Shown here one piece after another: positions 25,385 to 37,900 of a stretch of DNA of 64,000 nt. Within the stretch, counting starts at the first letter, position 1. Each line of letters begins with the position of its first letter. The notes under the pieces were generated by a model that saw nothing but the letters and a program-made list of their open reading frames with translations, was not told the origin of the DNA and searched no databases. The translations under genes were made by a program, and so were the position numbers. The DNA is taken from NCBI RefSeq assembly GCF_954871325.1, contig NC_088777.1, positions 16,717,366 through 16,781,365 of the forward strand. Reading direction: 5' to 3'. The DNA is from Gordionus sp. m RMFG-2023. Taxonomy: Eukaryota; Nematomorpha; Gordioida; Chordodea; Parachordodidae.

Positions 25385-25963
25385 ATGGCTTTTAAAAGGA
25401 GCAAAGACGAAGGGTGTTGTAGTGTTAATCTATTGAAATATATTATGTTCACATATAATTTCTTTTTTTGGGTAATTAAATATATTAAATATATAGTAAT
25501 TATATATTTAGTTGATAAGCCTATGTCTGTTGGGTCTTTCTTTATGGGTCTTGTTGTCCAAACATGCCTATTTAACATTGCTGAACACTAATCAATTTAT
25601 TATATCAACAAGTTTGATGATTGGAGTAGGGGTTACAGTTATATTTGTAGGCACCATTGGCTGTGTGGCTATTTGGAAAGAAGATAGAAGTCTTATGAAA
25701 CTAGTACAATTACAAATTTTTGTGTTTATTATAATTCAGCCTTAGTATATTTTTCTTTTGCTGGTCATATTTATATGTCAATCTCTATCTGGGGTATTAG
25801 CATACTTATATCATTTCAAGGTTGGAAAATTCATTGTAATCCTATATTTACTTTTAATAATAAGATACATAATGAATTATCAATAAGCTTAAATTCTACA
25901 TTCTTGGAAAATTATAATATTGATCCCCAAAAAACTAAAGCCATTGACGTATTGCAGATCAAA
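25385..25963 (+). CDS. tetraspanin exons 1-4, separated by 40, 42 and 44 bp introns
   Basis: Exon 1 codes for the N-terminal tail and start of TM1 (29 codons). Exon 2 covers the rest of TM1, the small loop and TM2 (64 codons). Exon 3 is TM3 to LAYLYHFK (25 codons). Exon 4 is the first part of the large loop, IHNELSISLNSTFLENY to DVLQIK (33 codons). The introns start GTAATT, GTACAA and GTTGGA and end TTTAG, CTTAG and ATAAG. Joining them removes every in-frame break. The donor of intron 3 (GTTGGA) is the weakest call. NST is a potential glycosylation site in the loop. Introns of about 40 bp are near the lower limit for animals. Confidence 0.85.
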
Positions 25964-28900
25964 GTATATATTTTAATTATTATAAATAATTGGTTTTATT
26001 AATTTAAATATTATATATTTCATTCAACCCCTCTATATCAAATTTCTACTAAATTTAATCTTTATTAGATTCTAAATTTTTTAATAATTTTTTTTCAATT
26101 GAAATTAATGATAGATTATATAATCAATCTTCATCTTGTCTGACATTAGTTTATCTCATTTATAGATGAAAATTTTAGCTCTGCATGAGTGGTTTGGAAT
26201 GTTAGGCTCAATTTACATAATTTTAAAATTTTGTTGAAACTTGGTATATATTAAGAATTCATGTATTTTTTTCAATTTTTGGGTAAATTTAGAAAATTGA
26301 AAATCATTTTTTTGAGAATTTGAAATTTGTTTTAAAAAAAAATGATGAACAGCATTCCTTTTATTTTTGGTGTTCCTTTTTTTTTGATGAACATGTTCAA
26401 ATTTTATGTTCATTCAATTTTAAAAACACTTTTTATTTTTATTTATTTGAAAAATTTAATATAAATCTGATTTTTTTAAGAAAAAGTCCTTTATTCTTTA
26501 ATCAGCTGTTTTCATATTTCAATTATTTTAACTGATAAGTTGTCTTACTAAAACTTTTTTTAAAATCTTTAATCTAAACCAAATAAAATTCCTTCAAACA
26601 TCACCTGGATCTTTTTGGATTCAAGTTAGTATAACCAAATTTAAGAACAAATTTACGGGCAAGTTACAAATTGTGTTCCTTAATATAAATGGAATGAAAA
26701 ACAACTACCAGATCTCTAAGGTTACAAGTAGTGAAGGTAGACATAGGTATTCAAGAAACCCACTGTCCAGGGAATAACACTGCAAACTTTAATGATTATA
26801 AAATATTTTCCTTGGGTAGCACTTCTAAAACATAAATTAATCATCAAATTGTACCCATTTCTGAAAGATGTGGTCTTCTCTATTTAAACACAAATTTAGG
26901 GTCAAAAATAATAGCAAATTTATATGCCACACCAAATAAAAATGAAAGATTAGGCTTTATCAACATAATGTTTAATACGATCAACTCCCTACTGTGCAAT
27001 ATAATATAATAATTCTAGGCTATCTAAACCTGAAAATTGGTAAAGAAGCAGAATATGTTAGCAGTAATGTCACCTTGTATGCTACCATACAACAACCAAA
27101 TAACGAGGATGGCAAGACACTTCTTGATTTCTGCAGAACAAGAGCTTTAAAATCGAATAAACCTTTTTTTGCCACCGAGAAATAAACACATACACCTTCG
27201 TGAGGGCTTGGCAGAAATTCCAAATTGATTTCTTCATCTCTATTATTCACCAGTGGGAAACTAATATAAACCTATTGGATTAGACAAAACTTGACTGGAC
27301 CTTGTACAATTCATTTGAAAACAAACTTTACCCATAAACTAAGTAAATTACAAATGCAGGGAGATGTAATAATTTTTGATCAAGCATTAAATAGGAAAAG
27401 AGCTAACTTCCTAAACATAACTATGTGCGGAAACATAGAAGAATGTTGGAAACTATTTAAAAATGATCTTGTAGAATCATATGATGGTTTGCCAAATGTA
27501 AGTCTTTTTTCAAGGAAAGAATGGATGTCTAGAGAGACATTAGAAAAAATAAATCAACTAAGAATGCAGATTCTTAAGAATGGCTCGAATAATGACTTAT
27601 GGAAAAACATACAGAGACTGTGGAGTGATAGACAGATTTACATAGCAAAGTCTTAGATACCCATAAATATATGAGAGAAAATAGGATTTGTGACCCCTAT
27701 AAAAAATTAAAATATTACTGAATACCTTGCAGTTTTAGAAAAAAACTCCTCTTTAGTTGGAAACGGAAAAGTAATCATTGACCAGAATGAACAAATAGCA
27801 TTGAGAAAATCTTTCAGCTAGCTAAAACTATAAATGGCAAAATTTTTCATCTAAATTCATATTGTAATAATTCAATTCAATATGGTAATAATTTTTAAAA
27901 ATTATGGTAATAAACGGCAAAATTTTAAAAATGTCAACTATTAATATATATATAATTAATATTTTAAATTTAATTATATTCAAGTTGGTGCATGCATAAA
28001 GCATACGCCTTTGAAACCAAAAAATTAACATTACACTATATAGTCTTAAATTTTAAATACATTAGGGTGATATGAAAACGATCATGTTTTGATTATGGAG
28101 ATTATATATATTAGATAACTGATCATTATTATATATTTAAAATGACTTATGTTATGGTGTAATTAGATTATAGATATTATATTATTAAAAGGTATATGAA
28201 ACGAGTAGATATGCATAAAAACTAGTATTTTTACAGAATAATCAGATATGATATCAGATCGAAAAATCGGTCGAGATATAATGGAAATACATATACAAGT
28301 CGGATATTAGGGGGGGGGGGACTCACCAATTTTATACATTCTGCATGCAGCTCAAAAGTTTAATCTTGTCTTAAATGATACCATCACGATAATTGATAAG
28401 ATCCGAAATTATATTCCAAAAAGTTTTATACCTTTGTTGTCCAGCAATAAACCATCTGGATAAATAAAGAGTTTAAACCTTAAGAAATCTAACAATTTTA
28501 AAACAATATAGAACTATTATGCACAAGTCAAAATGGTCTTACAACAATTCACTATTGTTTAATGATACGGCACCATTATTATTAATATTTAGAGATCTCT
28601 ATTATAATTAACAATTTTGAAAGGAGAAGGACCAGATTGTAGCAACATCATTGAAAGATTATATATATTTTTTTTTATTTTGATTGTTCAAAATTAACTA
28701 TTAAAAAATCACAACATCGTTTTAAAACATATTTACACTCTACCTAAGAAATAGTTGTAAAATAAGTCAATTTAAAAAACTACATAATGAGAAATTGCTT
28801 TTTTTAGTTTAAAATGACGAAATAGCTAAAGTAGTGGGTTTGTTATATAGTGTTGTTGACAGCTCGATTTTTACTAGCTAACCCACTATTTTTTTCAGGA

Positions 28901-31900
28901 GCTGTTGCTCATAGATGGTAGAAAGGTTTGGACATTTATTAACGAAATCTCGAGGCTTGCTTAGCTAAAATCTTAATTTATCGGTTAAATCGAGCCGTTT
29001 TACTACATTATGTATAGATAAGATTTTATTTAAAAAAAGGACCGAAAAAATTAAAAAAGATTTTGGCTGAATTTTATTAGGACAAAAGGCTAGAAAATTA
29101 TGAACATTTTAAAAACGTTTGCTTATATAGCATTTATTGATAAAATTTCTACACAACTGGAATACATTTAAAATTTATCATAAAAACGTTCGACCTTTTA
29201 AATCCTTAAAATTACATAAATTTTTCAACTAGTTATGAACTTCATTTCGAGATATTATCTATCGAAACTTCGAACCTATGATTTGGCATTAAAAAAAATG
29301 ATATTATATTATCTAATGTTTCAAATATTAGTAGTCTTATTTTTAACCTTACCTCCTACCCACCAACGGCAGGGAATAATTTTCAATATTGAAATTCGTA
29401 AAATAATTATCAATTCAATATCAAACGAGATTAAGCAAATTTAAGAAATAAAAAATTTGTATACCCTAATTACCAATCTCTCACCTATCTTAGCAAAATT
29501 TCCTAATTTTAAAAATTCCTTGCTAGGCTGAAAAGAGAACAAAAATAAAAATTCGGGCTGGTCTTAAAATTTAAATACCGGGCAGGGCATAAATTTTTGA
29601 CTCCCCTCTGCAGATTTCTCGTAAACCCACTTGAGTGATTATTACTGACATTTTATTTAGAATATAAATAGTAAAATATTATATTTTACACAAATACCTT
29701 CTGCTGCGAATGGAGCTAATAAATGATCATTATATATACTCATTCCTCCTACCCTCTGCTATCATGCATATATAGAGGTACCACCTTCTATAAAACGGTT
29801 AGACTTCACATATTTTAAATCTATATATTAGTGAAAATACGTTATGCACGCTTCAACTCCTTCGGAAGTGATGAAATCACATGCATAAAAACAAAAAATT
29901 TACTTAATATTTTTACAAAAAATTTGGAATTTAAGTTAAAATTTGATCATAAACTTTGGGAATTATCAAAATTTTTTTAGAAATTTAAATATATGAAGAT
30001 TATTTATTTTGAAGATAATTTCAGACTCTGGTAGAAACATTAGTTTGAATTTTATATTTTATTCACAATATATTAGACTAAATTTAACAATCTTTTTGTA
30101 TTTTGTAAGAAAATGAGATATTGAAGTTGGAAAATCTAAGTGTTTGCTCCTATATATTAAAAATATGAATTTTAAATCGCATCTTTAATCAAATTGATTT
30201 TTTATGGATCAACCCTAGAAACAAGCACTTTATAATTTTTGACAGCTTTGCGGGATTTTAATTATTTTACGAGATATTCAGTCCGTTTTTTACCCGGATC
30301 AGATGCGGGACGGGGCAACCTAAACCTGGACGTCTGACGGATACCAATCGAGCTGATATAAAATGATAATATAATAATATTAATTAAGATTAATGGTATC
30401 CCGTCTTTACAGAGAAACCTTTATTGAGAAAACAATTGTAGAGAATGTCGTTTATAAAGAATATCGTTTATAGAGAATGATTTTATAGAGAATTTATTTT
30501 GTAGAGAAACTTTTAAAGAGAAAACAATTATGGAGAATGTCGTTTATAGAGAATTTCATTTATAGAGAATGATTTTGTAGAGAATCTCGTTTATAGAGAA
30601 TGATTTTGTAGAGAATCTCGTTTATAGAGAATGATTTTATAGAGAATTTATTTTATAGAGAAACTTTTAAAGAGAAAACAATTATAGAGAATGTCGTTTA
30701 TAGAGAATCTCATTTACAGAGAATGATTTTATAGAGAATCTCTTTTATAGAGAATGATTTTATAGAGAATTGTTTTACAGAGAATTGTTTTACAGAGAAT
30801 TGTTTTAGTGCGAATTATTTTATAGGGAAGGATTAATAATTTTATATTGAAGAATTTTACAGAGAATGATTTTATAGAAAATGAATTATTTTAGAAATAA
30901 ATTTTCTCAAATATGACCATTTACCGTCTAATTCTTTTTTTTGGCACTTATTAAACCAGATTTAATCTAATATAATCTATTAAATATATATTTAAGGATA
31001 TTTATTTGGAAAATCTACTCAATAAGAGGCTAAGGATATTTAATCTGGAAAATCTACTCAATAAGAGGCTAAGGATATTTAATCTGGAAAATCTACTCAA
31101 TAAGAGGCTTTGAGATTTTTTTTAATTACAATGTAGAATATTTTATTATATATATTTGATGCGAAATATCAAATACATTTAGAAAAGGAAAACATCAAAG
31201 TAGGCTTAAGAAAAATTTCCAAAAAAGCAATGTCCTACACCATCACTTGGAAAGCAATAAGATAAGTTGGAAAAATTAAGTTAGTCACAAAAATAAATAA
31301 TTACTAAGTTAGTAATAATCTTAATAACTTAACATTTTATTGCATAAATTCTTTTTTCAAATTTTTTCTATCAAATAAAATTAATTCAAAATAGTTCCAT
31401 AATCCAAAATATATAATTTTTATTCATAACAAATGCATATATACATTGTATATAAATATAAATTTAATTATATAATTTAAAAATATAATTTAAACATTTA
31501 AATTAATATTGTGAGACAATGCCCTTAGGTAATCTAACATGGGCCTTGAATAGTAATCTTCGACTATTCTATATACCCGTTGAGCTCTTTCCCGATATTG
31601 TTTCTTTGAGAGTGGAGCCAATAGTCCCAAAGAATATTGCTCTAATTTATAGCAATTAAGGCTATCTTCATCTTTGAGAGCTAAAAATTAAATAAGATTT
31701 TTAAAATATTTTAATAAAATATATATTTCATACTTTTGATAAATTTCCAAATGGTTGGATGATGGGAACTTATATGGGAAGAAAAACTCCGGTGCCAACC
31801 TTCTACTGCATTGTTGGTATTTGGAGCTCGCATCAGAGTGGAATCATAGCAATTCCATAATGAAAGAGTAGATTTTCCAGATTAAATATCCTTAGCCTCT

Positions 31901-34900
31901 TATTGAGTAGATTTTCCAAATAAATATCCTTAAATATATTTTTAATAGAAAGAGCTCAACGGGTGTATAGAATAGTCGAAGATTACTATTCAAGGCCCAT
32001 GTTAGATTACCTAAGGGCATTGTCTCGCAATATTAATTTAAATGTTTAAATTATATAATTAAATTTATATTTATATACAATGTATATATGCATTAGTTTC
32101 TATTAGTGCTTTGCTTTAACTAGTAGAGTAGCAATTTAAAAAAAACAAACTATTAGCAACAAAACCAGCCTTACGCCAATTTTTTTTAAGAAAATTTTGT
32201 CAATATTTAATTGCTTTGTGCATTATTTTAATCTGCATGGCCCGGCCCCGATTTTTTGAAAATATATTATATATTTTTGCCTAGATAATATGGTGATTTA
32301 AAATATTTGGTTTTAAAATATATGGCCTGGCCCGGGTTTTAAAAAAAAAGCTTTTTTGACCCGGCCCGTGTATTTAAAAAAATAATATTTTAGGCTCGGC
32401 CCGGGTATATTTAAAAAAAATTAAAATACAGCCCAGTCCGTGTATCTGGGCCGGATTTAAAGGGCCTGTAGGTCTCTGATTTATAGTGCGCGTTTCTAAT
32501 TTCCCTGATAAATCTGATTTTACCAAATCTATTCCGAAGAGAATCTACCCTGGGAATTTCATACGATTTCGCCAAATTTTTTTGTATTTAATAATATATA
32601 ATGAAAATCTATATAATTTAGTAAAAATTAAGGTAAGGGCGCGATAGTTTGATGGGTATTTTGTTCTATTTTTTACATTTTAAATCATAAATTGAGCGCG
32701 TTTTATTAAATTTTAAATCTGACTTTGCCGAAAATGCATTCCAATATGTGTAGAATACCCACCCTATAAATTTCAGAAGATTTTATATTGAACTTCTGAA
32801 GAAATTTTAATTTACATTAATCTGAAATTTATAAGTAATGTTAATAACCTAAAAATCAGCTAAACCTAATTTGGCTTAACCGAAAAATCGCCTAAAACTA
32901 TATAGACAAAATGTAAGGACTGGGAGCTAGGCTAATCGCTTGTCTGCGTTATGCAACACTAAGCCTAGCCTTTATTAAAATTATTTTATAAATTTATTAT
33001 GTAACGATATATGACGAGTGATTAACCGAGCTCCTTAGCCGATGCCTAATTTTTGACTATTCGTTTTCGCCTATTTTTATGCTAAATTATGCTTAGCCGA
33101 TTTTTTGGCCTAAAAACTTGGCTAACCGTTTTGGAATTGCCTAAAATTAACCGATTGCGCAACATTAAGGGTGGGTATGTTATACTTATTCAGGTGCATT
33201 TCTTGCAAAATCAGATTTTTAAATTTAAAAAACGCACTCAATTAATGATTTTAAATGCAAATAACAACAAAAAATAAAACAATACCCATCAAACTATCGC
33301 CTTACCAAAATTAAGTTAAGATGACTAGAGTACTGTCTAATATTCACATGGTAGGAGGGAACACTAAGGGGTAGTTGGATCAATTTATGTCGAAATCATC
33401 ATAGGTCCAAAAATAATTGTATCTGAATTTACAAAATACAAAATGATAGTTCAAACTCTTACCTAAAAATTATACATCGACAAAATTTAAAATAATACAC
33501 CTTTTTCTCTAAATTGATTTTAGTAAAATGAAAATTTCTTATTACAAGCCGTAAACTCCTATCAGTTTAGAGAAAGATGAATCAAAAAGTTTAAAATGTT
33601 TTATATAGGTTTTTTGCATTTGTTAAACATAACGGAATTCCAAATACAAACTACCCCTTTTAATTTCAATGTCTAACTTGAATTATAACCCCTTACCCTG
33701 TGGTAAAAGGTCCTGTTTAACATTGTTTGAATGGTTAAGTGTCCTTTTATAAATGGTAGATAGATCTGGTTATAAGCAAGTATAATTATCATTAATATTT
33801 AAATTTCTTCGTATCATTAGGACTAATTATTTATTCAAACTTTTCTGTTGAAAGGAGGGGGGTGGGTGTTTTTTTCAAATCCCGCATAAAATTTTTGAAC
33901 TCTATAATTGTCCCATATATAATATTTCTCTATAAAATCAAGATCTACAAATAATTCTCTACAATGTAATTTTCTACAATATAATTCTCCACAAAATAAT
34001 TCTCTTTAAAATCATTCTCTATAAACAACATTCTCTATAAAATCATTCTCTTTGAAGTCATTCTTTATAAAGGACATTCTCTATAAAATAATTCTCTTTA
34101 AAATCATTCTCTATAAATTACATTCTCTATAAAACCATTCTCTATAAGCGGCATTCTCTATAAAATCATTCTCTATAAATCAATTCTCTATAAAACATTC
34201 TCTATAAACGGGATTCTCTATAAAATCATTCTCTATAAATCAATTCTCTATAAAAATTATTCTCTATATAAAACATTCTCTATAAAACATTCTCTATAAA
34301 ACAATTCTCTATAAATGCATTCTCTATAATTGTTTTCTCTATAAATGTTTCTCTATAAAATACATTCTCTATAATGGTTTCTCTATAAAGACGTGGAACC
34401 AAGATTAATAATGCCATCCCTATACATACAGTGTTGTGATGATTTAATGAAACATATTGATGATTAAATTTAAACCCATTCATACAAAATGATAATATTT
34501 ACAAAAATAATTAAAATATAGACAAAGCATTATTGAAATTTCTTTTATTATTTCTTTTGTTGTACATTTGTAAAGATTATAATTATATATGCATGTGTTT
34601 AAATTAAATCGTCAATATGTTTCATTAAATCATCACAACACTGTAATTTCTATCTTACTAAATCTACTAACCGACATTTTAATAACACATGTATTTTAAT
34701 CAAGATACAATCATTGCCATAAGAAATACCCTTTACATTATGTAGACAAAAACACTTTTTGTTATAAAACCTTACAATAAAAAAATATTAAATATACAGT
34801 AAAATAATATGATTTGTTGTAACCAGTGTCTACATGGCCGGGGGGGTAGGAGACAAATGCCTCCAAAAAATATTGGCATTTTGGGGGGTAGGTATTAATT

Positions 34901-37900
34901 TTGGGGGGTAGATATTGATTTTTGGGGGGTAGGCATTTGTTTTTGGGGGGTAGGTATTGATTTTTGGAGGGTAATTTTTGACTTGTATTATGATATTTTT
35001 AAATCCAATAATCGATATGATTATCGTTGATTTTCTGAAAAATGTCAATTAAAGAAAAGATATCTGTCAATTTATAAATATTATACACTATATTTATTTT
35101 TTTAAATTTTTAGAAAATTCATTTACATAATGGGATTTAGATTTTCACAGTATCAATTTTAAATTATCAATATATATTTTTTTATAATAAGGACCTTTTG
35201 AATAAAGAATCCCTTTTATGATAAGATAATCCTACTCAATTAACAATATAAAGAAACATTTTTGGATTTTAAAAAGGTAATTTTTTAAGCATATAATTGC
35301 ATTTTCCTTAATTTGATGATAGATAAATAAATATAATAAAGAATGAAGCTATTTTTATTTAATCTTAATATGTATACTTAATAAGTTATCTGGGTTTTGA
35401 ACCATGGCAATTATTTTTGCTAATAATTTTTTAAATAATCATTTTCAATGGGGTAAATATTACCACATTTTTGTGAGGCAATCAGGTTGGACCCATAATT
35501 GATTTCTATTTATGATAAATGATTCTTTGAGGTAAGTGTAAATTATATACAAAATTATAAGTGAGAGGTGAAAACCATTGTGTGATAAAAAATTTGTTAA
35601 AAGAATTGATAAATTTTTTATTTCATTATTAGATAAATTTTATATAACATCAAATTTTCCATAATATATTTGGCCTTTTTTCTAAATATTTATAGAAATC
35701 TTGGGAGAATGAACAGATAATCTATTCCTCTCATTTGATTATTGATTTAAGAAAAGATTTCAATTAAATGAATTGACAAAGTGATTCCATATACTGAAAT
35801 ATTGTTTATTTTTGTTAACAATAAATTAAATTTTTGGATATGGCTTGGGAATAATCTTTGAAACCTATGATGTGGTTTGGGTTTGGATTTCCATTAAACA
35901 TGAACTGGGCCTGAAAATTATTTTTACTTATGACCTAGGCTGGATGAAGAAATCAATGCCAGTGAAGGTCTCTAATTTCAATGATTAAAATATATCATTT
36001 CTCAGACTTTATTTGAAGATAAATGAATGGGCAAATCACAAATATGCCTGTTTTCAATTATTTGCAAAATTTATTAGGATTGTTAATTTAAAGAAACTAT
36101 GATTTCAAAGCATCATACATTTCTAAAAATTGTTGGACACTAAGAAATAAAGAAATCAATTGTGAAGTGTATAATGGAGGAAATATTGATCCATGATTGT
36201 TTTGGCATAAATAACAAAAAATATTATATTTTTTGTGACCATGCATTAAGCTTACATATAATATAATAGGAATCTTTTAAGAAAACATTATCAAAAATAT
36301 AAGTTAATAGCTGATAGTCCATTATGAATGACTGGTAATCAGAATTTTCTTCTTTATTCAATGATGGGTGCATAATAAATTTCCTTTATATGATGATGAT
36401 TGAATCAGTAAATTTTTCATTATTTTTATAAAATATGTTAATAGAGTGTATATTTATGAATTTTAATTTAAAAACAATAAGGGTCTAGAATATATTTTTT
36501 TGATTATAAATTACAAATACAAATGAATAAGAATTTATTTTAAAAGATTTTAATATATTTTTTAGATTAAAAATATAATACAAATGAATAAAAATTTATT
36601 GTGCACATATATTAAAATATCTAAATATATATTTCTTTAATATATTTTGTAAAACCACTGGAAAATTTTAAAATTACACCCTCATTTAAACAAATATAAA
36701 TTTAATTTCTGAATCACACCTCATAAGATAGGAGAATTTTAAGATTCAGCCATCCACCGTCAAATAAAGGATAAAATTATGATTCTCCATCATTCTTGAT
36801 GGCCATCAGTGAGTAAAAAAATATTATCTAAATATTTATTTCATTTTTATTCTAGATGCCAAGTAACAAAACAATATATAAAGTCAAATGTGACTATATT
36901 AATTGTAAAACTTCTAAAATAAGAAGTGACAAAATAAATAACCATTATAAACATAAACATCCTCATGTCAAGTTATCTGATATCAAATTTACAAAGATAG
37001 CTATCAAAAAGGATAATAATTGGGTATCCTTAAATAAAGATATTCCATTCAATATCACAAATGGGGTTGAAACCAAGTTACAAAAAAAATCAATAACATC
37101 TTACTTCCAAAAAGTAATTTTTTATATATATTATTTTAATTCATGACAATAAATATAAGTAAAAATAACCTTAAATTTTGTGAATTAGTAGAAACCAATT
37201 CTTCATCTATAATTTGAGCATAATACTTTTAATTTTTATTAAAGATAAGATTTTTAATATATAGGTACATTTTTATTATGCCCTTTATCAATTTTGAAGG
37301 AAATAAATTATAAGAATATTTAAATATTTCAACTTTTGTTAAAAAAAAATTTATATATTATAATTAAGAATAAAATAAGTCATTTGCCTAAAATTTTCAC
37401 TACTCTTTATTTAATAATTAGCACAAATCTTTTATTGAAGATTCCCAAATTATATTATCTCATACAATGCCCAGTTCCAGTGATCTGCTGATTTTGAATA
37501 ATGAGGTACTTAATTTAAATAAGATTTGTTTTATAATTTTGAAGGGAATAAATGAGGATATTCAGATATTTTCATGAACAAATTTTAATTAATCTTTATT
37601 TAATAATTAGCTCAAATCTTTTACTGAAGATTCCCAAATTATATTATCTCATACAATGCCCAGTTCCAGTGATCTGGTGATTTTGAATGATGAGGTACTT
37701 AATTTAAATAAGATTTGTTTGATAATTCTGAAGTGAATAAATTATGAAATATTTTCCACTTTTCTATATCTTAATTAAGAATAAAATTTTTATTAAAATT
37801 AAGATTTTCATAAGTAAACAAATTTTAACCACTCTTTATTTAATAATTAGCATGAATCTTTTATTGAAGATTCCCAAATTATATTATCTTCTCATACAAT

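Larger units (their letters stand above)
30395..34400 (-). mobile_element. complete MULE (Mutator-like) element with 9-bp target duplication
   Basis: A perfect 9-bp direct repeat AAGATTAAT lies at 30,386-30,394 and 34,401-34,409. The ends are inverted repeats: GGTATCCCGTCTTTACAGAG at the left, GGTTCCACGTCTTTATAGAG read inward from the right. Both continue into long arrays of TATAGAGAAT-type units (about 450 bp each). The interior holds a MULE transposase fragment, a 40-bp tandem repeat, a GC-rich repeat and a foldback MITE. A 9-bp duplication and long inverted ends are typical of Mutator elements. Size 4,006 bp. It sits in the tetraspanin intron. Confidence 0.85.

Noticed and set aside
28860-28995. 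Loose inverted repeat around GCTCGATTT/AAATCGAGC
   Set aside because: Arms match only in patches and no target duplication was found.
34280-34483. Open frames through the TATAGAGAAT arrays and the 40.9-42.4 kb minisatellites
   Set aside because: They exist only because the repeat unit lacks stops. Composition and periodicity are repeat-like, and the inverted copies give mirror frames.
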